Shown here: positions 1 to 9,406 of the stretch, piece after piece | Layout of the letters: every line of letters starts with the position of its first letter | Numbering within the stretch: position 1 is the first letter of the stretch | Assembly (NCBI RefSeq): GCF_009707515.1 | Contig: NZ_WLYI01000004.1 | Span: 1-64,000 of the forward strand | DNA from: Pseudomonas karstica | GTDB lineage: Bacteria; Pseudomonadota; Gammaproteobacteria; Pseudomonadales; Pseudomonadaceae | DNA length: 64,000 bases | Direction: 5' to 3' | Translations under genes and position numbers: made by a program | The notes under the pieces: generated by a model | Told to the model about the DNA's origin: nothing | The model's database searches: none | What the model saw: only the letters and a program-made list of their open reading frames with translations

Positions 1-1
1 T

Positions 2-40
2 CCTGCGGCCCTTATCGCAGCCTCGTGCTTCGGCTACAGG
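2..40. repeat. REP-like repeat fragment at window edge
   Basis: A short imperfect palindrome of the GCAGCCTCGTGCTTCGGCT kind lies just downstream of the HAD gene. Sequences of this type are scattered between genes in fluorescent pseudomonads. Only the part inside the window is visible, so its full extent is unknown. Confidence 0.4.
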
Positions 41-41
41 G

Positions 42-746
42 TTATGGCAGGTTGTTCCAGCGGGCGAGCAGCTCGGGCAATTCGGTCAGGCTGTGAATCT
101 CGGCATCCGGCAGCTGTTCAGCCTCCCAAACCTTGCCCGCCGGGTTGAACCACACCGCCCGAAGCCCCGCCTGCTGGGCTCCGGTGATGTCATCTCCTGG
201 GTGATCGCCAATATGCACGGCCGCGCTGGCGTCCACTCCACCGCGTTGCAGCGCTTCCTGGAATAATCGCGCATCCGGCTTGGCGATGCCGATATCTTCG
301 GCGCGAAGGGCGAACTTGAAGTAATCCGCCAGGCCAACGCGCTGCACGTCGGCATTGCCGTTGGTGATGACACCCAGCATGTAGTGATGCCCCAGGGCTT
401 TCAGCATCGGCTCTGCCTCGGGAAATACGGTGAGCTGGTGCCGAGCGTGAATGAATGCTTCAAAGCACACGTCCGCCATTTCCGTGGCCCGGGGTTGTAC
501 GTACCCGGCCTCTTCGAAGGCATGCAGCAGCACCCGGTGGCGCAACAGGCTAATGCGGTACTTGAGCTCGGGATAGCGTTGCAAAACCTGTTGGCGAAGA
601 GTAGCGAAGTGCTCCAGCGGCAGCTCACCCACCAACGGCGCGTGGGTAGCCAGCCATTGGCGCATTGACGCTTCGGCACTGACGATGACAGGCACGTTAT
701 CCCAAAGCGTATCGTCCAGGTCGAAAGTGATCAGCTTGATGCTCAT
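42..746 (-). CDS. HAD-superfamily hydrolase (YigB-like phosphatase)
   Basis: This 234-residue protein is a HAD subfamily IA phosphatase. Motif I is FDLDDTLWD at residues 8-16, motif III is in the AKPD segment near residue 155, and motif IV is [12 protein letters not shown] near residue 180. E. coli YigB, a flavin mononucleotide phosphatase, sits in the same place downstream of xerC, so dephosphorylation of FMN or a small sugar phosphate is a reasonable inference; the substrate cannot be read from sequence. Its ATG overlaps the xerC stop by four bases (ATGA), which indicates translational coupling at the end of the lptM-lysA-dapF-DUF484-xerC operon. Confidence 0.85.
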   Translation of the reverse strand: MSIKLITFDLDDTLWDNVPVIVSAEASMRQWLATHAPLVGELPLEHFATLRQQVLQRYPELKYRISLLRHRVLLHAFEEAGYVQPRATEMADVCFEAFIHARHQLTVFPEAEPMLKALGHHYMLGVITNGNADVQRVGLADYFKFALRAEDIGIAKPDARLFQEALQRGGVDASAAVHIGDHPGDDITGAQQAGLRAVWFNPAGKVWEAEQLPDAEIHSLTELPELLARWNNLP

Positions 747-1642
747 GAGTCGCCGCCTTTGATGCGTTTGGCCCGTGGATGGGCGCTGTCATATACCGTC
801 GCCAAGTGCTGGAAGTCCAGGTGGGTATAGATCTGCGTGGTCTTGATGTCGGAGTGGCCGAGCAACTCCTGCACCGCTCGCAAGTCTTGGGAGGACTCCA
901 GCAAGTGGCTGGCAAAGGAGTGTCTGAGCATGTGCGGATGCAGGTTTTGCCCCAGTTCGCGCGCGCCGGCGGCCTTGACCCGCAGCTGAATGGCGCGTGG
1001 CCCCAATCGCCGGCCCTGTTGGCTGACAAACACCGCATCATCGGCCGGATTGCTCAGGGCCCGTAGTGGCAACCACACCAGCAAGGCTTCCCGGGCTTTT
1101 TTGCCGACCGGCAATACGCGGGTCTTGCTGCCTTTGCCGAGCACTTGCACCAAGCCATCCGCCAGGTCCAGTTGATCCAGATTCAGACTGGTCAGTTCCG
1201 ACAGGCGCAGCCCCGAGGAATAAAACAGTTCGAGGATCGCCTGGTCGCGATGGGCGAGGAAATCGTCCTCTACCGCCCCCTCAAGCAATTGCAGGGCGCG
1301 GTCGGTATCGAGGGTCTTGGGCAGGCGCCGTTCGCCCTTGGGCGGGGCCAGGCCGTTGGCTGGGTCGTGGTCGCACAGGCCTTCGCGGTTCAGGTAGTGA
1401 TAGAGGCCGCGCACCGCCGACAGCAGGCGCGCCAGGCTGCGGGACGATTGGCCTTGCTGGTGCAGGCGGGCGATCAGGCTGCGCAGGCCCTGAATGTCCA
1501 GGGCTTTCCAACTGCTGATCTGTTGTTTCTCGCAAAACCCCAGGACCTTGTTCAGGTCCCGTCGATAGGCGTCCAGGGTATGAACAGACACCTGGCGCTC
1601 GCTGCGCAGGTGAGCGCAGTAGGCGTCCAGTTGTCGCTCCAT
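743..1642 (-). CDS. xerC: Tyrosine recombinase XerC
   Basis: A 299-residue site-specific recombinase that acts with XerD at the chromosomal dif site to resolve dimers. The N-terminal SAM-like core-binding domain covers about residues 1-90. The catalytic domain shows Arg in [10 protein letters not shown], the [12 protein letters not shown] box (His and Arg), and the [16 protein letters not shown] segment with the His and the nucleophilic Tyr. Length matches E. coli XerC (298). It lies between the DUF484 gene and the HAD gene, as in E. coli. It starts two bases downstream of the DUF484 stop. Confidence 0.95.
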   Translation of the reverse strand: MERQLDAYCAHLRSERQVSVHTLDAYRRDLNKVLGFCEKQQISSWKALDIQGLRSLIARLHQQGQSSRSLARLLSAVRGLYHYLNREGLCDHDPANGLAPPKGERRLPKTLDTDRALQLLEGAVEDDFLAHRDQAILELFYSSGLRLSELTSLNLDQLDLADGLVQVLGKGSKTRVLPVGKKAREALLVWLPLRALSNPADDAVFVSQQGRRLGPRAIQLRVKAAGARELGQNLHPHMLRHSFASHLLESSQDLRAVQELLGHSDIKTTQIYTHLDFQHLATVYDSAHPRAKRIKGGDS

Positions 1643-1644
1643 GG

Positions 1645-2370
1645 TTAACGCACCGCGCGCAGAGCGGTGGTGAAGCGTGGCAGGACACGGCCCAGCACTT
1701 CAGCGATGTAGCTCAAAAACAGCGTACCCACCGAACTCTTGTAGTGCTGCGGGTCACGGCTGGCGATGGCGAGGACGCCGTGCAGACCTTGGTGGCTGAG
1801 GGCGACCACGGCGGTGGAGCCGATCTGCTTGCGCTGTTCTTCGCCAAACAGAAAGTCCAGTTCATGCTCGCGCAAGGTGCCGCTGATGGTCTTGCCTTCG
1901 GACAGCAGGCCGCCAATGGCAGTTTGCGCGTCGTTGTCGCTGACCCAGCGGCCTACCGGCATCGGTTTATCACTGAACAGAATCAGGCTGACAAAAGGCA
2001 CCTGGAAGTCCTGGCGCAGGCTGTCTTCGACGGCAATCACCGCGTCTTCCAGGGTGGTGGCGTCCATCAGGCTGAGGACCAGGCGACGGGTCTTGTCGAA
2101 CAGGCGATCGTTGTCGCGAGCGACGTCCATCAGCTGCGAGAGCCGGTGGCGCATCTCGATATTGCGCTCACGCAGGATTTTCATCTGCCGCTCCACCAGG
2201 GACACGGTGTCACCGCGCTGATGGGGGATGCGCAAGGCCGGCAGCAGTTCTTCATGTTCGACGAAGAAGTCCGGATTAGCTTCCAGGTAAGCGGCGACGG
2301 CCGCCGCCTCCAGGTTTTCGCAAGGAGAATCGTCGGGCTTTGGAGCAGGTACCTGAGGCTTATCGGTCAT
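1645..2370 (-). CDS. DUF484 family protein (YigA-like)
   Basis: A 241-residue DUF484 protein with a GAF-like fold expected over the C-terminal two thirds; its function is not established. It begins with a Pro-rich stretch followed by a conserved [19 protein letters not shown] helix region, then an amphipathic helix with [10 protein letters not shown]. The ATG at 2370 is chosen because it gives the family-like N terminus; an in-frame codon further upstream would run into dapF. The gap to dapF is 13 bases. The same dapF-yigA-xerC order in E. coli supports the assignment. Confidence 0.85.
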   Translation of the reverse strand: MTDKPQVPAPKPDDSPCENLEAAAVAAYLEANPDFFVEHEELLPALRIPHQRGDTVSLVERQMKILRERNIEMRHRLSQLMDVARDNDRLFDKTRRLVLSLMDATTLEDAVIAVEDSLRQDFQVPFVSLILFSDKPMPVGRWVSDNDAQTAIGGLLSEGKTISGTLREHELDFLFGEEQRKQIGSTAVVALSHQGLHGVLAIASRDPQHYKSSVGTLFLSYIAEVLGRVLPRFTTALRAVR

Positions 2371-2383
2371 TGGGTTGGCTCTC

Positions 2384-3214
2384 TCATAGACGGACCTGTC
2401 CTTCGTATACACGCATGGCCGGCCCGGTCATCATCACCGGTTGGCCTGGGCCTGCCCACTCGATGGACAGGCGTCCGCCGGGCAGGTCGATCAATAGCGG
2501 CGAATCCATCCACCCCTGGCTGATCGCGGCCACGGCAGCGGCGCAAGCGCCCGTGCCGCACGCCTGGGTTTCCCCGGCACCACGTTCCCATACGCGCAAC
2601 TGCGCGCGGGAACGGTCGATGACCTGCAGGAACCCGACGTTGACCCGTGCCGGAAAGCGCGGGTGGTGTTCGATCTTCGGCCCCAGTTCACGGACCGGTG
2701 CGTTGTTGATGTCATTGACTCGCAGCACCGCATGGGGGTTGCCCATGGACAGGGCCGCCAGTTCGACGGTCTGGTCGTCCACGACCACCGGGTAACTCAG
2801 CGCCTGTTCGTCAGCCTGGAACGGGATATCTGCGGGGGCCAGTCGAGGCGCGCCCATATTGACGCTGATCTGGCCGTCGCTGCGGATATCCAGCTCAATG
2901 ATGCCGCTCTTGGTCTCGACGCGAATCTGCCGCTTGGCGGTCAGGCGCTTGTCCAGGACAAAGCGGGCGAAGCAGCGGGCACCGTTGCCGCATTGCTCCA
3001 CTTCAGAGCCGTCGGAGTTGAAGATCCGGTAACGGAAATCCACGTCCGGGTTGCTCGGTGCTTCCACCAGCAGCAGTTGGTCGAAGCCAATGCCGGTGTG
3101 GCGGTCGCCCCATTGTTTGGCATGCTTGGGCAGGATGTGCGCGTGCTGGCTGACCAGGTCGAGGACCATGAAGTCATTGCCCAGGCCGTGCATCTTGGTA
3201 AAACGCAGCAGCAT
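2384..3214 (-). CDS. dapF: Diaminopimelate epimerase
   Basis: DapF converts LL-diaminopimelate to the meso form, the step before lysine and a peptidoglycan precursor. The 276-residue product has the two cysteine sites used as acid and base: [13 protein letters not shown] and [11 protein letters not shown]. The start at 3214 ([14 protein letters not shown]) is chosen over an upstream codon because the KMHGLGNDF motif should be near residue 8. It follows lysA with a four-base gap, so the last two lysine steps are co-expressed. Confidence 0.96.
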   Translation of the reverse strand: MLLRFTKMHGLGNDFMVLDLVSQHAHILPKHAKQWGDRHTGIGFDQLLLVEAPSNPDVDFRYRIFNSDGSEVEQCGNGARCFARFVLDKRLTAKRQIRVETKSGIIELDIRSDGQISVNMGAPRLAPADIPFQADEQALSYPVVVDDQTVELAALSMGNPHAVLRVNDINNAPVRELGPKIEHHPRFPARVNVGFLQVIDRSRAQLRVWERGAGETQACGTGACAAAVAAISQGWMDSPLLIDLPGGRLSIEWAGPGQPVMMTGPAMRVYEGQVRL

Positions 3215-3218
3215 GACC

Positions 3219-4466
3219 TTACTCCGGCAGCAGGCTTTCGCCAGCAAACAACTCGGCTACCGTCTCGCGGCGACGCACTTCAAATGCTTGATCACCGTCC
3301 ACCAACACCTCGGCGGTACGCCCGCGGGTGTTGTAGTTGGAACTCATGACAAACCCATAGGCACCCGCCGAATGCACCGCCAGCAGGTCGCCTTCTTCCA
3401 GGGCCAATTGACGCTCCTTGGCCAGGAAGTCGCCGGTCTCGCAGATCGGGCCGACGATGTCGTAGTTGCGGCCAGCACCCTCGCGCGGGCGCACGGCGGT
3501 GACATTCATCCAGGCCTGGTACAACGCCGGGCGAATCAGATCATTCATCGCCGCGTCGACGATGGCGAAATCCTTGTGCTCGGTATGCTTGAGGTACTCG
3601 ACCTGGGTCAGCAGCACGCCGGCGTTGGCGACGATATAGCGGCCCGGCTCGAACAGCAGCGCCAGGTCACGGCCTTCAATGCGCTCGCGCACCGCCTTGA
3701 TGTAGTCAGCCACCAGTGGCGGCTCCTCATCGCGATAACGCACGCCGACACCCCCACCGAGGTCGATGTGATGCAGATAGATGCCGCACTCTGCGAGGCG
3801 GTCGATCAACCCCAGCAGGCGATCGAGGGCATCCAGGAACGGTGGCAGGCTGGTCAGTTGCGAGCCGATATGGCAGTCGACACCCAAGACTTCCAGGTTT
3901 GGCAGTTGGGCGGCGCGAATGTAGACGTCTTCGGCATCAGCGATGGCGATGCCGAACTTGTTCTCTTTGAGGCCGGTGGAGATGTATGGGTGAGTGCCCG
4001 CATCGACATCCGGGTTGACTCGCAGGGAGATCGGCGCGCGAACGCCCAGTTCGGCGGCCACTACTTGCAGGCGCTCCAGCTCGTCGGTGGACTCGACGTT
4101 GAAGCAATGTACGCCGACTTCCAGGGCGCGACGCATGTCTTCACGGCTTTTGCCGACGCCGGAGAACACGATCTTGTCCGCCTTGCCGCCAGCGGCCAGC
4201 ACACGCTCCAGTTCGCCTCGGGACACGATGTCGAAACCGGCGCCAAGACGCGCCAGGACATTGAGCACGCCCAGGTTGGAGTTGGCCTTGACTGCGTAGC
4301 ACACCAGGTGTGGCGTGCCGTCCAGTGCATCGGCATAAGCACGGTATTGCGCTTCGATGTGGGCTCGGGAGTACACATAGGTTGGGGTGCCAAAGCGCTC
4401 GGCAATCGCGGACAGCGCGACACCTTCCGCGAACAGCTCGCCGTCCCGGTAGTTAAAAGCGTCCAT
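3219..4466 (-). CDS. lysA: Diaminopimelate decarboxylase
   Basis: LysA removes CO2 from meso-diaminopimelate to make lysine, using PLP. The 415-residue protein is a fold-type III enzyme: the PLP lysine lies in [10 protein letters not shown] near residue 60, with HIGSQL, the glycine-rich GGGVGVRY loop, [11 protein letters not shown] and the CETGDFLAK catalytic cysteine box. Length agrees with bacterial LysA. It sits nine bases after the small lipoprotein gene lptM and four before dapF. E. coli has no lysA at this locus, so this is a Pseudomonas-type insertion of lysine synthesis into the lptM-dapF pair. Confidence 0.96.
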   Translation of the reverse strand: MDAFNYRDGELFAEGVALSAIAERFGTPTYVYSRAHIEAQYRAYADALDGTPHLVCYAVKANSNLGVLNVLARLGAGFDIVSRGELERVLAAGGKADKIVFSGVGKSREDMRRALEVGVHCFNVESTDELERLQVVAAELGVRAPISLRVNPDVDAGTHPYISTGLKENKFGIAIADAEDVYIRAAQLPNLEVLGVDCHIGSQLTSLPPFLDALDRLLGLIDRLAECGIYLHHIDLGGGVGVRYRDEEPPLVADYIKAVRERIEGRDLALLFEPGRYIVANAGVLLTQVEYLKHTEHKDFAIVDAAMNDLIRPALYQAWMNVTAVRPREGAGRNYDIVGPICETGDFLAKERQLALEEGDLLAVHSAGAYGFVMSSNYNTRGRTAEVLVDGDQAFEVRRRETVAELFAGESLLPE

Positions 4467-4475
4467 GGGTTTCCC

Positions 4476-4634
4476 TTAGAAAGTGTCGTGCTTGTGCGCT
4501 TTTTGCGACGATTGCGCCTGTTCATTCGGGTCTTTGCTGTCATCGGGCAGGTACAGCGGGCCTTTTTGACCACAGGCACTAACGAGACAAGCGACCGCGA
4601 CGAGCGCAGCAAGGGAAGAGATCAGGCGCTTCAT
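4476..4634 (-). CDS. Small LptM/LppL-type lipoprotein
   Basis: A 52-residue lipoprotein. The N terminus [11 protein letters not shown]... is a lipoprotein signal with lipobox LVSAC ending at Cys21, followed at once by GQKGPLYLP, the hallmark of the YifL/LptM family. In E. coli LptM assists oxidative maturation of the LPS translocon LptDE at the outer membrane; the same role here is inferred. The C-terminal tail is hydrophilic and His/Lys-rich. It is first gene of the lysA-dapF operon. In P. aeruginosa the equivalent is called lppL. Confidence 0.9.
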   Translation of the reverse strand: MKRLISSLAALVAVACLVSACGQKGPLYLPDDSKDPNEQAQSSQKAHKHDTF

Positions 4635-4668
4635 GGCGAAATCCTTGAATAAGCATTAATTGCGTCCG

Positions 4669-4697
4669 AGTATACCGACCACCCGCCAGCTTGCCTA
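4669..4697 (-). promoter_or_regulatory. Candidate promoter of the lptM-lysA-dapF operon
   Basis: On the minus strand a TATACT -10 hexamer (4669-4674) lies 17 bases from a weak -35, TAGGCA (4692-4697, four of six matches to TTGACA). It is about 35 bases upstream of the lptM start. This is a pattern match only. Confidence 0.4.
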
Positions 4698-4802
4698 TGC
4701 GCCGGGGAACCCGTCCGGCGGGGCTTTGCCGAGTTTGTCGTGAAGTGGCCTACGTAAATCAGGGATATTTCATGCGGCTGCTGGTGATGAAATCGGTATC
4801 CT

Positions 4803-4831
4803 TTGCAATCATCATGACACGTCCGTATGGT
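4803..4831 (+). promoter_or_regulatory. Candidate cyaY promoter
   Basis: TTGCAA (4803-4808) and TATGGT (4826-4831) are separated by 17 bases, about 43 bases upstream of the cyaY start, in the gap shared with the divergent lptM operon. Both hexamers match the sigma70 consensus only partly. Confidence 0.35.
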
Positions 4832-4873
4832 GCGGCGCTTGAACGTGATCAGACACTTTTCGAGGTTCCCACA

Positions 4874-5206
4874 ATGAGTTTGACCGAAGCCCGTTTTCAC
4901 GATTTGGTGGATGCGACCCAGCAAGCGCTGGAAGATATCTTCGATGACAGTGGCCTGGATCTGGACCAGGAAAACTCGGCCGGTGTGCTGACTGTCAAGT
5001 TCGACAATGGCAGTCAGTTGATCTTCAGCCGTCAGGAGCCGTTGCGACAGCTCTGGCTGGCAGCGCGTTCCGGTGGTTTTCACTTCGACTACAGCGACGA
5101 AAGCGGTCAGTGGATGTGCGACAAGACCGAAGAGCAGTTGGGTGAAATGCTGGAACGCATCACCTTGGAACAGGCCGGCGTCGAGCTGGACTTCGACGAG
5201 ATCTGA
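4874..5206 (+). CDS. cyaY: Iron-sulfur assembly frataxin CyaY
   Basis: A 110-residue bacterial frataxin. It binds iron and modulates the IscS cysteine desulfurase in Fe-S cluster assembly. The N-terminal helix carries the acidic ridge (EDIFDDSGLDLDQE), followed by the beta-sheet with GVLTVKFDNGSQLI and the RQEPLRQLWLAA segment, and a HFDY strand. The start at 4874 gives the family-typical N terminus (MSLTEARFHDL), rather than the longer upstream reading frame. It is divergent from lptM and is followed two bases later by a DUF1289 gene. Confidence 0.95.
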   Translation: MSLTEARFHDLVDATQQALEDIFDDSGLDLDQENSAGVLTVKFDNGSQLIFSRQEPLRQLWLAARSGGFHFDYSDESGQWMCDKTEEQLGEMLERITLEQAGVELDFDEI

Positions 5207-5208
5207 TC

Positions 5209-5427
5209 GTGACAGAGCCCGTTTGCGTACGCCCGCCCAAGCCGTTATTCAGCAATGTCAGCTCGGCGGTGCCGTCACCTTGTATCAGTTTATGTCGGCT
5301 GGATGAGCAGAAAGTCTGTCTCGGCTGCTTCCGTCACGTGGAAGACATCCGTGAATGGCGTTCTGCCGACGACGCCCGGCGCCGGGTGATCTGCGCCGAG
5401 GCCGAGCAGCGCAGGGCCAACGCCTGA
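5209..5427 (+). CDS. DUF1289 family protein
   Basis: A 72-residue DUF1289 protein starting with GTG two bases after cyaY. The family motif SPCISLCRLDEQKVCLGCFR contains four cysteines (Cx3C then Cx2C), which suggests metal or Fe-S binding, followed by EIxxW-like DIREW and an Arg-rich C terminus. No function is established. The close spacing to cyaY suggests co-translation and, by inference, a link to iron-sulfur metabolism. Confidence 0.8.
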   Translation: MTEPVCVRPPKPLFSNVSSAVPSPCISLCRLDEQKVCLGCFRHVEDIREWRSADDARRRVICAEAEQRRANA

Positions 5428-5469
5428 GCCCATCTTGTTTATTTGTGACGCTGTGTTAGTGTCCGGGTA

Positions 5470-5531
5470 CACCTCAACCCATCGAGGTCCGTGAGAACCC
5501 CGCCTTTTCCTGGCGGGGTTTTGCTTTTTTT
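5470..5531 (+). ncRNA. Candidate rnk leader with intrinsic attenuator
   Basis: Two hairpins precede rnk. The first is ACCTC...GAGGT (about 5471-5488). The second is a strong terminator with stem AACCCCGCC/GGCGGGGTT (5496-5504 and 5512-5520) followed by a T-rich tract to 5531. The terminator is only about 30 bases before the rnk start, so it more likely attenuates rnk than ends the cyaY-DUF1289 transcript. Conserved rnk leaders of this type are described for Pseudomonas; matching to that family was not computed. Confidence 0.55.
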
Positions 5532-5559
5532 GTGCAGAAAAAAGGAGTCTGCCTGAATC

Positions 5560-5970
5560 ATGACCGCACCTTCCATCATCCTCACCCGTCTCGACGTGCA
5601 GCGTCTTGAGCAACTGATCGACCGTGTAGGCGAGGCCTCACCTGGCGTCGAAGCCCTGCAGCACGAACTCGACCGTGCCGAAGAAGTGGTTGGCCACGAT
5701 GAAGTGCCCGCAACTGTCGTGACCATGAACTCCAGCGTGCATTGCCGTGAGCAAGGCAGTGGCAAGGACTATCACCTGACCCTGGTGTACCCCAAGGACG
5801 CGAATGCCGACGAAGGCAAGATCTCGATCCTGGCGCCAGTCGGCAGTGCTTTGCTGGGCCTGCAAGTCGGTCAGCACATCGACTGGCCAGCGCCTGGTGG
5901 CAAGACCCTGAAGCTGGAACTGCTCAGTGTCGATGGCCAACCCAAAGACGGCGGCCCGTTCACCCTCTAA
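5560..5970 (+). CDS. rnk: Regulator of nucleoside diphosphate kinase
   Basis: A 136-residue Rnk protein of the GreA/GreB C-terminal domain type. The N-terminal short coiled-coil (residues about 10-50) is followed by a FKBP-like fold with TVVTMNSSVHCRE, YHLTLVYPKDA and ISILAPVGSALLGL segments. Rnk binds RNA polymerase in E. coli and was found as a regulator of nucleotide kinase and alginate in P. aeruginosa. Its stop overlaps the stop of convergent cyaA by four bases (5967-5970), with no terminator between. Confidence 0.92.
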   Translation: MTAPSIILTRLDVQRLEQLIDRVGEASPGVEALQHELDRAEEVVGHDEVPATVVTMNSSVHCREQGSGKDYHLTLVYPKDANADEGKISILAPVGSALLGLQVGQHIDWPAPGGKTLKLELLSVDGQPKDGGPFTL

Positions 5971-8807
5971 ACCTGGCTCAGTGCCTCATTGAGCGACTGC
6001 TCCAGTTCGGCCTTGTAGCGCAGGTACAAACTGCTCGGGCTTTGAACGTCACCGAGCAGGCCGGACAGGTCCAGGTCGGTGATGTAGCAACGGTAGTGCT
6101 CGGTCTCCCGACGCTGCCCGATGATCTCTTGAGCGACCGCTGCAAACAGCTGGTCGCCAAATTCCAACTCGGAAAACTCCCGCTGATTGCAGTACAGGGT
6201 GATGCCCCCTTGGCCCGGGGCGTTTTTGCTGATGATTGCCTGTACGTCATAGAGCGGTTTATTGGCCGGGGCCTGCGGTGCGGGGCGCGGTTCGGCCCGG
6301 CGTGCACCGCCACTGCCTGATGGCAAAAGCTGGTAATACAAGGTTTGTAGCGTGCCCAGCGGTTGTTGTGGATCCAGGGGCGAGCGCGCGTCACGGTGGT
6401 AAATGATCGACTGCAGGAAGCGCTGCAACGGCACTAACAGGCTTTGCTCGTCATGAAACGGCAGGCGCTGTTGCCAAAGGGCGTTGAATTCGTCGAGCAC
6501 GTACAGTTCGGCGAAGGTCTCGTGGGTCCGGTAGAACACCTGCACACAGTCGGGCAGGCCCATGGGTAGCAGCAATGCCAAGTCATGGTCTTCCAGGGCC
6601 ATGGCGTCCAGATGCAGTGGACTGTAGCCGGCCAAATCCTCGCTGAGGTAGTCGATCAGCGCCTGTTGGCTGGCCAGGGACACATGGGTAGTTTGCCCAG
6701 GTGCCAACTCCATCACGTGATAGTGCTGTTGCACCTGAAGCAGGTAGCGATGATTGAGCTGGCCGAGCAACAGGTTTTGCGCGGTATCGAAAATATCTTC
6801 CACTCGTTGGGCAATGAATTGCGCACGGTTATGACAGAAGCAGCGCACCCGCAGCCGTGGTAACTGAGTAGGTGGCAACTGGTTCAAATAGCCCCGTAGG
6901 CAATCGAGCAGTGCATGGGGGCCGTCGTAGCGGCTGACTATCACCTCATTCCAGCTGTTGAGGGTGACTTGGTCCAGAGTCAGCACCAGGTTTTCCCGTA
7001 CACCTGCGTAACTCAAGGAGTCGGTGCGTTCAGTGGTCATCACGATATTCAGGTCGCGGTGATGCTTGAGCGGGTCGACGCCGACGTTGACCAGCAACAG
7101 TACTTCGTTGGGTACTGCCGTGCGCAGCAGATACTTTTCTTCAACGCTGGCCAGGGGCAGGGCGATGGTTTGCTGCAGGCTGCCCAGCAGGTTGAACAGC
7201 TCGAACTCGGTCATGTCGCTGGTGCCTGGGTGCAAAGCGAGGCGGGTGCTGCTGTCGATCACACCGTTGCGATGGCACCAGGCGAGCATTTCCAGCAGAT
7301 CGCGGCTGCGCTTGATCGGCGCAAAGTGCTCCCACTCAAGGGCTGTCAGGCTGCCGTTATACAGGCCCCAATAGTGTTGACCGGGCTCCTTGCGGTTGGG
7401 CGAGTGGACCAGGGTCAGTGTGTCTTCGGCCAGGTCTGGGGCAATGCCCGGGTTGATGAACTCGATCTTGTCAGCCTTGCGTTCAAAGGCTGCATACAGG
7501 CGCCGGCCGAGCACATTGAGGTCACGCTTGTTAATCAGGCTGACGGTCTGTTCGGTGCGGGCAAACTGAGTCAGGAAGCGATAGCTGTAGTTGAGCTCGT
7601 TGACCAGGGCCCGGCGTTCGGAGGCGACCTGGCGGACTTTCCACTGGCTGCGGCTATCGAGCAGGGCCAATTGCCGCTGATCCCAGCCCCACTCGTTGGC
7701 CAGGCGCTCCAGCAGTAGACGTTGCCAACCCAGGGTGCGTTGGCCGGCGCTGAGTTTGCGGTTCACTTTCAGATACAGGCTGCGCCGCACCAGCTCCAGG
7801 CGCTCCGGCTCATTGCGGGCCTTGAGGTATTCCTCGATGCGGCGGTAGACCACGATATACGGGTCCAGTTCGTCCAGGTCCAGTTGGTTGGCGAACACCG
7901 CGTGCTTGAAGCGCAGGCTCAAGCACTGCACGTTCGGATGTTCGCTGGCGTAGACCTCAGTCAGCAGCAGTTTGAGCACCGACTTGTATGGAGACTCGAT
8001 GCCCTTGAACAACTGCCACAGGCCGGCGCCGATAAATTCCCCTGGCGGGATATGAGCCAGGTGACCGAGGTCGAGGGTTTCATCGGCGCGGATAAAACGT
8101 TTGGATATCAGCGCGTGGGTAAATTCGACGTAGCGGGTTTCTTCATAAACCGGTACCAGCCACCAGATTGGCGTACGTCCGCCAAGCCAGAGGGCGGTGC
8201 GATAGAACTCGTCCAGCAATAGGTAATGTTGGGTTGTACCGCAATCGTCGGAGCTGAGTTGAGCGTCGCGCTCGCCCTGGACAAACCGAGTCGGCTCAAT
8301 CAAGAAAAAATGCGCTTCGGCGCCCATGCTCAGGGCCCAGGCTTCCAGCAGTTGGCATTTTTTGCGCAGCTCGGCCAGTTCGTTCTCGCTCAAGTCGGCG
8401 GCATGGCACACCCACACGTCCATGTCGCTGTGGTCCGCTTGTGCCAGGGTGCCCAGGCTGCCCATCAGAAACAGACCATGAATGGGGTGTGGCGGGTTGC
8501 CGTGGCGGGCTTTGTAGGAGAAGGAGCGGGTCAGGCGCTGGGCTTCGGCCAGCACGTGGGCGTCGGGTTCGAAATTCGACAGCCCGGCTGGCGTGCTGCC
8601 GGAAACGTAACCAGGCAACAGTGGGTGGTTGACGTGAAAAAACAGCGGCAGCAGCGACAACACGCTCTGCTGACGCGGGGTCAGCCCCTCAATGGCCCGG
8701 GCTATGCGCCCTTCATTAAGGGCTAGAAATCGCGCGCGCAGTTGAGCCAGCACCTTGCGGTCGATGCCCTCGTCCAGGTCGGGGCGGATTTCGTGGATGC
8801 GGGTCAT
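5967..8807 (-). CDS. cyaA: Class I adenylate cyclase
   Basis: A 946-residue class I (enterobacterial-type) adenylate cyclase that makes cAMP from ATP, feeding Vfr/CRP-type control. The N-terminal catalytic nucleotidyltransferase domain shows GLFLMGSLGTLAQADHSDMDVWVC near residues 115-140, with the GS...D-D signature. A long regulatory domain follows. The E. coli enzyme is 848 residues; pseudomonad forms are longer. The gene reads towards rnk and shares its last four bases with it. The ATG at 8807 is preceded by GAGTTCCACATG, which has a weak ribosome site. Confidence 0.95.
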   Translation of the reverse strand: MTRIHEIRPDLDEGIDRKVLAQLRARFLALNEGRIARAIEGLTPRQQSVLSLLPLFFHVNHPLLPGYVSGSTPAGLSNFEPDAHVLAEAQRLTRSFSYKARHGNPPHPIHGLFLMGSLGTLAQADHSDMDVWVCHAADLSENELAELRKKCQLLEAWALSMGAEAHFFLIEPTRFVQGERDAQLSSDDCGTTQHYLLLDEFYRTALWLGGRTPIWWLVPVYEETRYVEFTHALISKRFIRADETLDLGHLAHIPPGEFIGAGLWQLFKGIESPYKSVLKLLLTEVYASEHPNVQCLSLRFKHAVFANQLDLDELDPYIVVYRRIEEYLKARNEPERLELVRRSLYLKVNRKLSAGQRTLGWQRLLLERLANEWGWDQRQLALLDSRSQWKVRQVASERRALVNELNYSYRFLTQFARTEQTVSLINKRDLNVLGRRLYAAFERKADKIEFINPGIAPDLAEDTLTLVHSPNRKEPGQHYWGLYNGSLTALEWEHFAPIKRSRDLLEMLAWCHRNGVIDSSTRLALHPGTSDMTEFELFNLLGSLQQTIALPLASVEEKYLLRTAVPNEVLLLVNVGVDPLKHHRDLNIVMTTERTDSLSYAGVRENLVLTLDQVTLNSWNEVIVSRYDGPHALLDCLRGYLNQLPPTQLPRLRVRCFCHNRAQFIAQRVEDIFDTAQNLLLGQLNHRYLLQVQQHYHVMELAPGQTTHVSLASQQALIDYLSEDLAGYSPLHLDAMALEDHDLALLLPMGLPDCVQVFYRTHETFAELYVLDEFNALWQQRLPFHDEQSLLVPLQRFLQSIIYHRDARSPLDPQQPLGTLQTLYYQLLPSGSGGARRAEPRPAPQAPANKPLYDVQAIISKNAPGQGGITLYCNQREFSELEFGDQLFAAVAQEIIGQRRETEHYRCYITDLDLSGLLGDVQSPSSLYLRYKAELEQSLNEALSQV

Positions 8808-8928
8808 GTGGAACTCGGTGGCTCGCAGGGCCCGACATGGGCAGCCGTGTAGGAGTTTACAGTCAGTAGCGTAGGACGATTAAAGGGAATTTATTTTTGG
8901 TGTCAGAATTTATTGCGGCGCAGGAATG

Positions 8929-8960
8929 CCCGCGGAATCCATGAAAAGGGATTCCGCGGG
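8929..8960. terminator. Inverted repeat downstream of the TIGR02647-like gene
   Basis: A perfect 12-base stem, CCCGCGGAATCC / GGATTCCGCGGG, with an eight-base loop lies 12 bases past the stop of the minus-strand gene at 8973. There is no clear T-tract on either strand, so it may stabilise an mRNA end or separate the transcript from cyaA rather than being a classical terminator. Confidence 0.5.
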
Positions 8961-8972
8961 CGAGACGCGGTG

Positions 8973-9221
8973 TCAGGCGGCTTCTTTGCGGGTAGTCAGA
9001 ATGGTTAGCAGGCTTTGAGCGTGTTCGGCAGCGTCCCGGCCAAGGCTGGTCAGGTAGCCACCGTCGGGTTGGTCGATCAAGTCTTTATCAAATAGGCGCC
9101 GGGCAGCAGCAATGGCAGTGGGCGCAGCGGTCTGATGAACTTTCAGACCCTCCTGGGAGCTCCCCAGGTTGAAGAGTGCAAGGATTTCCAGTTCGGCAAC
9201 CAACTCAGGGGTATACGACAT
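8973..9221 (-). CDS. Small conserved protein of TIGR02647 type
   Basis: An 82-residue acidic, helical protein, MSYTPELVAELEILALFNLGS..., which I recognise as a small winged-helix-like family restricted to gamma-proteobacteria (TIGR02647). The segment AARRLFDKDLIDQPDGGYLTSLG reads like the wing of a winged helix. DNA binding is therefore possible, but no function is established. It stands alone, separated from cyaA by 165 bases and followed upstream by a REP pair. Confidence 0.7.
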   Translation of the reverse strand: MSYTPELVAELEILALFNLGSSQEGLKVHQTAAPTAIAAARRLFDKDLIDQPDGGYLTSLGRDAAEHAQSLLTILTTRKEAA

Positions 9222-9301
9222 AAGGACTCCAGACTTTCTAGGAATTTTTAGGCGCTAGCTGCCATAAGGTGAACGCACTTAGCCTGGCTGTCCAGTGTGT
9301 A

Positions 9302-9397
9302 GAAGCGAGCGTGCTCGCGAAAGGCGTCAATGATAATGCGGGATGCCTGGTTTAACGCGGCGCCTCTGGTTCTTCGCGAGCAAGCTCGCTCCTGCAG
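9302..9397. repeat. Paired REP element (REPIN), family 1
   Basis: Two inverted copies of a GCGAGC(G/A)(T/A)GCTCGC core (9302-9321 and 9373-9397) flank about 50 unrelated bases. The arrangement is that of a REP doublet in Pseudomonas. It lies between two minus-strand genes. Confidence 0.75.
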
Positions 9398-9406
9398 GGG
9401 TAGTAC

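Noticed and set aside
3051..4652. 533-codon open frame opposite lysA
   Set aside because: It is an antisense frame produced by GC-rich codon bias; it has no family features or ribosome site, while lysA is clear.
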